The notes beneath the pieces are model-generated. The model did no database searches and was not told where the DNA came from. It saw only the letters and a list, made by a program, of their open reading frames with translations. From DASUFI01 sp036274635 (GTDB taxonomy: Bacteria; Planctomycetota; B15-G4): a stretch of DNA of 7,109 nucleotides. Below are positions 1 to 7,109 of this stretch, piece by piece. Position 1 is the first letter of the stretch. Every line of letters begins with the position of its first letter. The position numbers and the translations under genes are program-made. The stretch covers positions 1-7,109 of the forward strand of contig DASUFI010000031.1 in assembly GCA_036274635.1 (NCBI GenBank), given 5' to 3'.

Positions 1-1557
1 CGCCATCTCGTGCTCGTTGCAGGCTTCGATGCTCTCGGAGTCGCGGATGGAGCCGCCGGGCTGGATGACGGAGGTGACGCCCATCGCGGCGGCCTCGTCG
101 AGGGAGTCGCGGAAGGGGAAGAAGGCGTCGCTGGCGAGGGCGGCGCCGCGGGCGCGGGCGCCGGCCTTGTCGCCGGCGAGCAGGACCGAGTCGACGCGGC
201 TCATCTGGCCGGCGCCCACGCCGACGACGGCGCCGTCCTTGGCCAGCACGATGGCGTTGCTCTTGACGTGCTTGCAGACGCGCCAGGCGAACTCGAGGTC
301 GCGGCGCTCGGCGTCGCCGGGGCGGCGCTGGCTCACGATCTCGCGCTTCTCGCGCAGGAAGCCGAGGTCGCGCTCCTGCACCAGGAAGCCGCCGGTGAGC
401 TTGCGCACCACGAGGTCCGCGCGGTCCGGCTCGGCGCCCAGCGGGCCGCAGGCCAGCAGGCGCACGTTGCGGCCCCACTTCACGCCGGTGGTCAGCAGGT
501 GCACGGCGTCCGCGCTGAACTCGGGCGCGATGATGACCTCGAGGAAGGTGTCGGGCGTGGCGATCAGCGTCGCCAGCGAGGCGTCCACCGGCCGGTTGAG
601 CGCGACGATGCCGCCGAAGGCCGACTGCGGGTCGCCCGCCATCGCGCCCCCCCAGGCCTCGAGCGCGTCGCGGCCCAGCGCGCAGCCGCAGGGGTTGTTG
701 TGCTTGATGACCGCCGCGGCCGGCTCGGAGAACTCCTTGACCAGCTCGAGGGCGGCATCGGCGTCGAGGATGTTGTTGTAGGAGAGCTCCTTGCCGTGCA
801 GCATCCGGGAGCGGGCCGCGCAGGGCTCGCTGCCGCGCTGCACGTAGAAGGCCGCGCGCTGCTGCGGGTTCTCGCCGTAGCGCAGCGACCTTCCCCCCGC
901 GCCCTCCCGCACGAAGGTCTCGGGCCAGCGCACCTGCTCGCGCGAGGCCGGCCGGCCGGGCAGCTCGCCCAGGCCCTGCGCGAACCAGCTCGAGATGGCG
1001 GCGTCGTAGGCGGCCGTGGCGCGGTAGGCCTTGGCGGCGAGGCGCCGGCGCACGGCGAGGCCGGCGGCCGGATCGGTGCGCGCGGCGTCGAGGCCGGAGA
1101 GCACCGCGCCGTAGTCGGCCGGGTCGGTGGCCACCCACACCGAGCGGTGGTTCTTGGCGGCCGAGCGGATGAGGGCGGGGCCGCCGATGTCGATGTTCTC
1201 GATGACGTGCTCGTCGGTGGCGCCAGGCTGGGCCGCGGCCTCGCGGAAGGCGTAGAGGTTCACGGCCAGCACGTCGATCTCGTCGATGGCGTGCTCGGCC
1301 AGGGCGCGCCGGTGCGCCGCGTCGTCGCGCCGCGCCAGCAGGCCGCCGTGCACCTTGGGGTGCAGCGTCTTGACCCGGCCGTCGAGCATCTCCGGGAAGC
1401 CGGTGAGCTCGGCCACCTCCGTGACGGGCAGGCCCGCGTCGCGCAGGGCCTTCGCGGTGCCGCCCGAGGCCACGAGGCGCAGGTCGCGCTCCACCAGCCC
1501 GCGCGCGAAGTCCACCAGCCCGGTCTTGTCCGTCACCGACAGCAGCGCCAGCCGCAC
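1..1557 (-). CDS. purH: Bifunctional AICAR transformylase / IMP cyclohydrolase, C-terminus cut by window edge
   Basis: PurH catalyses the last two steps of de novo purine synthesis in the cytoplasm: formylation of AICAR with 10-formyl-THF, then ring closure to IMP. The frame is open to base 1 (519 residues visible from the GTG). The N-terminal cyclohydrolase domain shows SGGTA, TGFPEMLDGRVKTLHPKVHGG near residues 52-72 and ENIDIGGPALIRSAAKN. The transformylase domain shows GENPQQ (228-233), the catalytic-loop motif KHNNPCG (285-291), SAFGGI, KSNAIVL and, at the end, VIQPGGSIRDSESI. By comparison with E. coli PurH only about 11 residues plus the stop are missing. I chose GTG at 1557 because AGGAGG (1569-1564) lies six bases before it and the protein then begins close to the usual start of the conserved fold. 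An in-frame ATG at 1587 overlaps the prfB stop as ATGA but has no good ribosome binding site; it would add ten residues. The gene is probably co-transcribed with prfB. Product call is secure; start is uncertain. Confidence 0.96.
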   Translation of the reverse strand, partial: MRLALLSVTDKTGLVDFARGLVERDLRLVASGGTAKALRDAGLPVTEVAELTGFPEMLDGRVKTLHPKVHGGLLARRDDAAHRRALAEHAIDEIDVLAVNLYAFREAAAQPGATDEHVIENIDIGGPALIRSAAKNHRSVWVATDPADYGAVLSGLDAARTDPAAGLAVRRRLAAKAYRATAAYDAAISSWFAQGLGELPGRPASREQVRWPETFVREGAGGRSLRYGENPQQRAAFYVQRGSEPCAARSRMLHGKELSYNNILDADAALELVKEFSEPAAAVIKHNNPCGCALGRDALEAWGGAMAGDPQSAFGGIVALNRPVDASLATLIATPDTFLEVIIAPEFSADAVHLLTTGVKWGRNVRLLACGPLGAEPDRADLVVRKLTGGFLVQERDLGFLREKREIVSQRRPGDAERRDLEFAWRVCKHVKSNAIVLAKDGAVVGVGAGQMSRVDSVLLAGDKAGARARGAALASDAFFPFRDSLDEAAAMGVTSVIQPGGSIRDSESIEACNEHEMA

Positions 1558-1563
1558 GCCCGT

Positions 1564-1569
1564 CCTCCT
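1564..1569 (-). promoter_or_regulatory. Shine-Dalgarno AGGAGG supporting a GTG start for purH
   Basis: The sense strand reads AGGAGG, then six bases (ACGGGC), then GTG. This is close to ideal for a ribosome binding site. It lies inside the first ten codons of the longer reading that starts at ATG 1587, so it argues for the shorter protein and a 26-base gap after prfB rather than a 4-base overlap. Confidence 0.65.
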
Positions 1570-1583
1570 CTCGTCCTGCGGGC

Positions 1584-2688
1584 TCATGGCTTGCGCCGGC
1601 TCCGCAGGAAGGTCTCGATGAACGGCTGGATGTCCCCGTCGAGCACGGCTGCCGTGTTGCCGGTCTCGTGGTCCGTGCGGTGGTCCTTGACCATCTGGTA
1701 CGGATGCAGCACGTAGCTGCGGATCTGGTGGCCGAAGCCGATGTCCGTCTGCTCGCCCTGCAGGCCGGCCAGCGTGGCCGAGCGCTCGGCCTCGGCGCGG
1801 GCGACGAGGCGCGCCGTCAGCATCTTCATCGCCGTGGCGCGGTTCTTGTGCTGGCTGCGCTCGCTCTGGCACGCGACCACGATGCCCGTGGGCAGGTGCG
1901 TGAGACGGATGGCCGAGTCGGTCTTGTTGACGTGCTGGCCGCCCGCGCCGCCGCTGCGATAGGTGTCCACGCGCAGGTCCTCGGGGCGGATCTCGATGGC
2001 CTCGGCCTCGTCCATCTCCGGAGACACTTCCACCGCGGCGAAGGCCGTCTGGCGCCGGTGCTGGGCGTCGAAGGGCGACAGGCGCACCAGCCGGTGCACG
2101 CCGGCCTCGGCCTTGAGGTAGCCGTAGGCCCACTCGCCCTTGACCAGCAGCGTGGCCGACTTGATGCCGGCCTCCTCGCCCTCGAGGCGGTCGACCAGCT
2201 CGACCTCGAAGCCCGTGCGCTCGGCCCAGCGGCTGTACATGCGCAGCAGCATCGAGGCCCAGTCCTGGCTGTCCGTGCCGCCGGCGCCGGCCTGCACCGA
2301 GAGGAAGGCCGAGCGCGCGTCGTACTCGCCGTCGAGCATGATGCGGAACTCGAGCTCCGCCATGGCGGCCTCCACGCGCTCCGCCAGCGCGGCCGCCTCG
2401 GCCACGTGGGCCGGGGTGTCGTCCTCGGCCACCAGCTCGAGCATGACGTCCAGCTCCTCGAGCTGGTGCCGCACGCGCTCGAGCGGGTCGAGGCGGGCCT
2501 TGGACTGCTTGAGCTGCGAGACCACGGCACGGGCCGACTCGGCGGCCTCCCAGAAGCCGTCGGTGGCCATCATGGCCTCGAGGCGCGCGCGCTCCTGCGC
2601 CAGTCGAGGCGCGTCAAAGAGAGTCCCGGATCTGGTCGAGGCGGCGACGGATGTCGGCGGCGGCGGCGCGGACGTCGGACAGGGCCAT
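1584..2688 (-). CDS. prfB: Peptide chain release factor 2, expressed by programmed +1 frameshift
   Basis: RF2 recognises UGA and UAA in the ribosomal A site and triggers peptide release. The product is 367 residues (E. coli RF2 is 365): 24 codons in the first frame from ATG 2688, then a UGA stop, then 343 residues in the +1 frame. Visible hallmarks are GAGGTDSQDWA in the middle domain, the stop-codon-reading tripeptide SPF (204-206, the RF2 rather than RF1 signature), and the catalytic GGQ (249-251) within RSGGAGGQHVNKTDSA. The C-terminus carries QIRSYVLHPYQMVKDHRT and NTAAVLDGDIQPFIE. The ATG at 2688 was chosen because GGAGG (2697-2693) lies four bases upstream and because it alone gives the standard RF2 N-terminal helix (ALSDVRAAAADIRRRLDQIRDSL). 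A longer open stretch starting at 2762 in the downstream frame is spurious. Coordinates span both frames. The stop TGA (1586-1584) overlaps the alternative ATG of purH. Confidence 0.96.
2613..2619 (-). promoter_or_regulatory. RF2 programmed +1 frameshift site, CTT TGA C
   Basis: Codon 24 is CTT (2619-2617) and codon 25 is TGA (2616-2614), followed by C (2613): the classic slippery heptamer of bacterial prfB. When RF2 is scarce the ribosome pauses at the poorly terminated UGAC, peptidyl-tRNA-Leu slips from CUU to UUU, and reading resumes at GAC (Asp25). This autoregulates RF2. The stimulatory internal Shine-Dalgarno, AGGGGG in E. coli just upstream, is reduced here to CGGGA (2628-2624), ending four bases before CTT, which allows only weak pairing to 16S rRNA. 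Confidence 0.95.
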
Positions 2689-2692
2689 GGCT

Positions 2693-2697
2693 CCTCC
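2693..2697 (-). promoter_or_regulatory. Ribosome binding site of prfB
   Basis: The sense strand reads GGAGG followed by AGCC and ATG, a four-base spacing, somewhat short but the only strong Shine-Dalgarno nearby. It decides the start at 2688, from which reading runs straight into the frameshift site. Confidence 0.75.
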
Positions 2698-2776
2698 GGG
2701 TGTGGCCGGCTCGGGGCCGGCGGCAAGCCCGTCAGCGTAGCGAATGGCCGCCCGCGTCGCACGTCGGGCGCTCAAG

Positions 2777-2846
2777 GTGCGGTCGGGCCGGAGGCGTTGG
2801 CTGGTGCTTCCTGGTGCTGCTGGCTACGAGGGCGGCCCGACCGCAC
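2777..2846. repeat. Perfect 14-bp inverted repeat with 42-base spacer
   Basis: GTGCGGTCGGGCCG at 2777-2790 is exactly complementary to CGGCCCGACCGCAC at 2833-2846. In the transcript this would be a long GC-rich stem closing a 42-base loop. There is no T-tract after either arm, so it is not a canonical intrinsic terminator. The spacer contains two copies of CACCAG (sense strand). It could be a mobile palindromic repeat, an RNA structure, or a regulatory site for prfB-purH. Confidence 0.7.
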
Positions 2847-2875
2847 GTCGGAGAGCCTCGCGATGGACCCTCGGC

Positions 2876-2909
2876 CCGTCGCGAGCGCCCTAGATCGGTC
2901 GCGCGACGG
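2876..2909. repeat. 8-bp inverted repeat downstream of coaC
   Basis: CCGTCGCG (2876-2883) pairs with CGCGACGG (2902-2909) across an 18-base loop, with its near edge about 24 bases after the coaC stop. No run of T follows on the sense strand, so termination is possible but unsupported. Confidence 0.35.
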
Positions 2910-2933
2910 TCCGTCTTGAGCCGCGGCAGCAGC

Positions 2934-3482
2934 TCAGCCGCGGCCCGCGTCTGCAATGGCCGCGAGAATCCGCGCCTCGTCTGCCAGCGCGCCGATGCCG
3001 GACTCTCCACAGGCCAGCGTCTTCTCCACCGGCTCGACGAAGCGGTAGCGCCGCCCGCCGTCCACGGCCGCGAGCGTCTCGATGTTGCGCCGCACCAGCG
3101 GGTTCTCCCACATGGCGGTATTCATCGCCGGCGCGATGACCACGGGCACGTCCGCGCGGCTGGCCAGGACCACCGTGGACAGCAGGTCTTCCGCCAGCCC
3201 GTGCGCCAGGCGCCCCAGCGTGTTGGCCGTCGCCGGCGCCACGGCAATGACGTCGGGCCAGCGCGCCAGCCGGATGTGCTCGATGGAGGGATCCTTGCCC
3301 TCCCAGAGCGAGACCCCCACCGGGCGGCCCGACAGGACCTCGAAGGTCATCGGCGTCACGAAGCGCTGGGCCGCATCGGTCATGACGATCTGCACGTCGT
3401 GGCCGGCTTCGCGGAGCCGACGCACGAGCTCGCAGGCCTTGTAGACCGCGATGCCGCCGGTGACGCCAAGGAGGACTTTCAT
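2934..3482 (-). CDS. coaC: Phosphopantothenoylcysteine decarboxylase, stand-alone CoaC
   Basis: CoaC is an FMN-dependent flavoprotein that decarboxylates 4'-phosphopantothenoylcysteine to 4'-phosphopantetheine, the step after CoaB in coenzyme A synthesis. The 182 residues match the N-terminal half of the usual fused CoaBC and nothing follows them. Visible are the Rossmann-like start KVLLGVTGGIAVYKACELVRRL, SIEHIRLARW with the catalytic His69, APATANT (82-88), the substrate-binding PAMN (118-121) with MW at 124-125, and the flap cysteine Cys158 in ACGESGIG. The family usually has Arg soon after this cysteine (ACGxxGxGR); here the corresponding residue is Ala165. ATG 3482 is the only start that gives the canonical N-terminus. 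It lies 31 bases after the coaB stop, has no Shine-Dalgarno at normal distance, and sits next to a small hairpin. Expression is probably coupled to coaB. Confidence 0.95.
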   Translation of the reverse strand: MKVLLGVTGGIAVYKACELVRRLREAGHDVQIVMTDAAQRFVTPMTFEVLSGRPVGVSLWEGKDPSIEHIRLARWPDVIAVAPATANTLGRLAHGLAEDLLSTVVLASRADVPVVIAPAMNTAMWENPLVRRNIETLAAVDGGRRYRFVEPVEKTLACGESGIGALADEARILAAIADAGRG

Positions 3483-3483
3483 G

Positions 3484-3498
3484 GGGGCATTATGCCCC
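3484..3498. repeat. Small inverted repeat abutting the coaC start codon
   Basis: GGGGCAT, a central T, and ATGCCCC form a perfect interrupted palindrome. On the mRNA it can fold as GGGGC/GCCCC with an AUAAU loop, ending one base before the coaC AUG, exactly where a ribosome binding site should lie. It also contains an out-of-frame AUG-CCC-CCA-UGA whose stop overlaps the coaC AUG. Confidence 0.5.
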
Positions 3499-3513
3499 GC
3501 GGCGGGCGGCCTC

Positions 3514-4149
3514 TCACGCGGCCCCGGGCGCGTGGGCTCCGAGCAAGGTCACCAGCGCCTGGGCGATGGCTGCCTTGCTGCGGCAGCGCTGCAGCACGCC
3601 GGCCTCGCCCACGAGCAGGGCCTCGTGATCGTCCTCGCCGGTGCGGCCGGTGACGTTGGCGACCACCAGGTCCAGCCGCGCCCGGGCGCGCAGCGCCTGC
3701 GCGGCCGCCAGCAGCCCGGCCTCGTCTGCGTCCGCGGCCAGCTTGAAGCCCACCAGCAGCGCGGAGGGCCGCAGCTCGCGCAGCCGATCCACCAGCTTGG
3801 GCGCGCGCTCGAAGCGCAGCAGCAGCTCGGGCTGGTCGGAGGCGATCTTGCCCGGCGCGCGCACGGGCACGTAGTCGGACACGGCCGCGGCGTGGATGAC
3901 CGCGTCGGACGCCGGCACGTGACGCTCGAGGAGCCGCGCCAGGTCGGCGCCGGTGTCGAAGACCTCGCAGCGCACGCGCGGCGAGGAGGGCCGCACGGCG
4001 TGCACGCCGTGCAGCAGCAGCACCTCGTGGCCGCCGGCCGCCGCGGCGTCCGCCAGGCGCGCGCCGAGGCGGCCGGTGGAGACGTTGGCGATGACGCGCG
4101 CGTCGTCGATGGGCTCGCGCGTGCCGCCCGCCGTGATGAGCACGCGCAT
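3514..4149 (-). CDS. coaB: Phosphopantothenate-cysteine ligase, stand-alone CoaB
   Basis: CoaB joins 4'-phosphopantothenate to cysteine with a nucleotide triphosphate (CTP in the E. coli type), giving the substrate of CoaC. The 211 residues cover just the synthetase domain that normally forms the C-terminal half of CoaBC. Visible are the nucleotide-binding start VLITAGGTREPIDDARVIAN, IANVSTGRLG (20-29) with the conserved Asn22, AAAVSDY (87-93), a Lys101 in PGKI matching the catalytic lysine region, VGFKL (133-137) and LVVANVTG (161-168). The GFKL motif resembles what I remember of monofunctional bacterial and eukaryotic ligases more than the GF-A-E-T form of E. coli; this is recollection, not an alignment. 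ATG 4149 was chosen because the fold starts immediately; longer readings upstream run through the previous gene in a wrong frame. The gene begins 8 bases after the upstream stop and has no Shine-Dalgarno, implying coupling. Confidence 0.95.
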   Translation of the reverse strand: MRVLITAGGTREPIDDARVIANVSTGRLGARLADAAAAGGHEVLLLHGVHAVRPSSPRVRCEVFDTGADLARLLERHVPASDAVIHAAAVSDYVPVRAPGKIASDQPELLLRFERAPKLVDRLRELRPSALLVGFKLAADADEAGLLAAAQALRARARLDLVVANVTGRTGEDDHEALLVGEAGVLQRCRSKAAIAQALVTLLGAHAPGAA

Positions 4150-4154
4150 GCGCG
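4143..4154. repeat. 12-bp palindrome centred on the coaB start codon
   Basis: CGCGCATGCGCG is perfectly self-complementary and has the ATG in its centre. In RNA it could form a CGCG/CGCG stem with the AUG exposed in a CAUG tetraloop. In DNA this GC-rich it may be chance. Confidence 0.4.
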
Positions 4155-4157
4155 CGG

Positions 4158-4838
4158 CTACTTCGACTTGTAGTCGGTCGAAGTGGCCTGCAGGTCGTCC
4201 AGCACGAAGCTGCCCATGGAGCCGGCCGGGACGATCACGTCGAGGGCGCACACAGCGAGCGGCTTGGCCAGAACCAGCGGGCCGCTGCTCGTGACCGGCA
4301 CGCCACCCAGCTTGGTCATGGTGAAGATCCACAGGTCCGGGCCGATGGAGTTGTCGCGCAGCGTCAGCGTGCAGGCGCTGGTCTCGCCCTCGCTGTAGGT
4401 GTTGACGGGCGTGCCGTCGATGAGCACCACGCCGCCGCCGTCCCAGTCGGCGTCGATGATCTCGCCGTCGCTGTCCTCGGCGCAGCGGAGAGTGAGGCAG
4501 GAGGTCGTCTGGTTGGGCCTGATGCTCCAGTTGACCACCAGCTCGCTGCCCTTGAAGTCCTTCTTGAACTCGCCGTGCAGCTTGACGTCCATGGGCAGGC
4601 CCATGCCCTGCACGAGGAGCGCGCCGCCACCACCCGGGGTGGGCACGACCGAGAAGCCCATGCCGCTGACCGAGATGACGCCCGAGTCGGCCGCGAGCGG
4701 CGGCGGCTCGCCTGGCGCGCCCTGCAGGTCGAAGGTGGCCAGGAAATGCACGGTGATGCGGCCGCCCAGTGCCACGGCGGGAAGCACGAGGCACAGCGCG
4801 GCAAGCGCGATCAGGGCGCGGCGGGAGCTGGCAACCAT
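4158..4838 (-). CDS. Exported protein of unknown function, 226 residues
   Basis: I do not recognise this family. The N-terminus is a clear signal peptide: MVASSRR, then a hydrophobic core ALIALAALCLVLPAVA, with likely cleavage after Ala23 (AVA) or nearby. Cys16 is not in a proper lipobox (preceded by Leu), so a lipoprotein is unlikely. The mature part is rich in beta-prone, Gly/Asp/Thr/Ser sequence, has a Gly-Gly-Gly-Gly stretch near 69-72, acidic patches (AEDSDGEIIDADWDGG, 120-135), and four cysteines at 114, 119, 156 and 197 that could form two disulfides outside the cytoplasm. The end, SFVLDDLQATST, resembles the closing strand of beta-sandwich (lectin-like) secreted domains, but this is only an impression. 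ATG 4838 was chosen because it starts the signal peptide; an in-frame TTG four codons upstream is possible. There is no Shine-Dalgarno. The gene is followed after 8 bases by coaB, so the two are probably co-transcribed. Confidence 0.82.
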   Translation of the reverse strand: MVASSRRALIALAALCLVLPAVALGGRITVHFLATFDLQGAPGEPPPLAADSGVISVSGMGFSVVPTPGGGGALLVQGMGLPMDVKLHGEFKKDFKGSELVVNWSIRPNQTTSCLTLRCAEDSDGEIIDADWDGGGVVLIDGTPVNTYSEGETSACTLTLRDNSIGPDLWIFTMTKLGGVPVTSSGPLVLAKPLAVCALDVIVPAGSMGSFVLDDLQATSTDYKSK

Positions 4839-4862
4839 CGGGAGCGGCAAGCGGGGAGAGGA

Positions 4863-4887
4863 TTCCGGACTGGTCCGCCGTCCGGAA
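4863..4887. repeat. 8-bp inverted repeat in the leader of the exported-protein gene
   Basis: TTCCGGAC (4863-4870) and GTCCGGAA (4880-4887) are perfect complements around a 9-base loop, between the TATAAT-like site and the ATG. GTCC also recurs in the loop (4873-4876), so alternative pairings exist. It could be an operator or an mRNA leader hairpin. Confidence 0.5.
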
Positions 4888-4898
4888 AGCACGGCCGG

Positions 4899-4904
4899 AT
4901 TATA
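4899..4904 (-). promoter_or_regulatory. Candidate -10 element TATAAT upstream of the exported-protein gene
   Basis: The sense strand carries a perfect TATAAT inside the AT-rich island TTTTGGCATATAAT, rare in this GC-rich window and located in the intergenic gap where a promoter is expected. A start site near 4892 would give a leader of about 55 bases. No recognisable -35 hexamer lies 16-18 bases upstream and there is no TGn extension, so another sigma factor or an activator may be needed. Confidence 0.45.
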
Positions 4905-4967
4905 TGCCAAAAGCCCCCGCCTGAGCGACGGCAGACAGGCCCCGAGAACGGGCATTTTCCCGGCGGC

Positions 4968-4989
4968 CCCCGGGAGCCCGATCCCGGGG
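4968..4989 (-). terminator. GC-rich hairpin just after the sigma-54 activator gene
   Basis: CCCCGGGA and TCCCGGGG (8 bp) pair around a 6-base loop, starting two bases after the stop codon. No U-tract follows directly, so this is not a textbook intrinsic terminator; a weaker 5-bp stem (GCCTG/CAGGC) follows downstream, ahead of GGGGGCTTTT at about 4917-4908. It may instead stabilise the 3' end of the message. Confidence 0.35.
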
Positions 4990-4990
4990 C

Positions 4991-7109
<2,119 letters not shown>

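Larger units (their letters stand above)
2689..2933. other. Intergenic region between coaC and prfB, no gene seen
   Basis: This is the longest gap in the window. I find no convincing small gene, tRNA or known ncRNA; open frames here overlap coaC out of frame and are arginine-rich translations typical of GC-rich DNA. It holds an 8-bp inverted repeat just after coaC, a 14-bp inverted repeat in the middle, a 10-bp direct repeat (CGCACGTCGG at 2758-2767 and 2842-2851) and the prfB ribosome binding site. No good sigma-70 promoter hexamer pair is visible, although a promoter for prfB-purH would be expected here. Confidence 0.6.

Noticed and set aside
10..1716. Long plus-strand open frame of 568 codons
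   Set aside because: It is antisense to purH, low-complexity and rich in Ala/Gly/Arg/His as expected for a shadow frame in GC-rich DNA; purH has all its family motifs.
2689..2762. N-terminal extension of RF2 read in the downstream frame from 2762
   Set aside because: The Pro/Arg-rich extension is unlike any RF2; the true N-terminus is in the other frame from ATG 2688 and joins by frameshifting.
2876..2909. Intrinsic terminator after coaC
   Set aside because: A short stem exists but the loop is long and no T-tract follows, so I list it only as an inverted repeat.
2732..3111. Small minus-strand frames of 73 and 92 codons between coaC and prfB
   Set aside because: They overlap coaC out of frame, are arginine-rich and have no ribosome binding site.
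1668..3653. Plus-strand open frame of 661 codons across prfB, the gap and coaC
   Set aside because: It spans two unrelated antisense genes and an intergenic gap, has no domain motif, and shows shadow-frame composition.
4150..4794. Extension of the CoaB frame upstream into the exported-protein gene
   Set aside because: The added residues are a shadow translation of the upstream gene; the CoaB fold begins at ATG 4149.
4890..4908. Possible sigma-54 promoter (TTGGCATATAATCCGGC)
   Set aside because: The GG and GC elements do not have the required ten-base separation, and the -12 TTGC is absent.

Overview
The window is about 7.1 kb of very GC-rich DNA (roughly 70% by eye). Every gene I can support lies on the minus strand, so transcription runs from high to low coordinates. 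The genes are bacterial housekeeping functions plus one sigma-54 activator and one unrecognised exported protein. Release factor 2 with programmed frameshifting, a GAF/AAA+/Fis sigma-54 activator and the high GC suggest a Gram-negative-type bacterium such as Myxococcota or another GC-rich, possibly uncultured, phylum. The sequence alone does not fix the taxon.

Layout in transcription order. (1) 7109-4991: the C-terminal 705 residues of a large regulator, with an alpha-helical N-terminal part, a GAF domain, a coiled coil, a sigma-54 AAA+ domain with intact GAFTGA, and a Fis-type helix-turn-helix; its 5' end is outside the window. (2) 4990-4839: a 152-base gap with a GC-rich hairpin behind the regulator, a lone AT-rich TATAAT-like site and an 8-bp inverted repeat. 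(3) 4838-4158: a 226-residue protein with a signal peptide and no family I recognise. (4) 4149-3514: a stand-alone coaB. (5) 3482-2934: a stand-alone coaC. (6) 2933-2689: a 245-base gap holding a perfect 14-bp inverted repeat and nested shorter repeats. (7) 2688-1584: prfB, read through an in-frame UGA by +1 frameshifting. (8) 1557 (or 1587) to 1: purH, cut by the window edge about 11 residues before its expected C-terminus.

Together, coaB and coaC encode two consecutive steps of coenzyme A synthesis, the ones most bacteria place in one fused CoaBC protein; here they are separate and in the opposite order. prfB and purH look like a second, tightly spaced pair (translation termination and the last two steps of IMP synthesis). 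The exported protein sits only 8 bases before coaB and is probably co-transcribed with it, with no obvious functional link.

The strongest non-routine observations are the recoding site in prfB, the split and reordered coaB/coaC with start codons lying in or beside self-complementary sequence and no Shine-Dalgarno, the 14-bp inverted repeat before prfB, and the unrecognised secreted protein with its own promoter-like region. I see no CRISPR array, tRNA, rRNA, insertion sequence or defence system, and no strong case for a wholly undescribed system.
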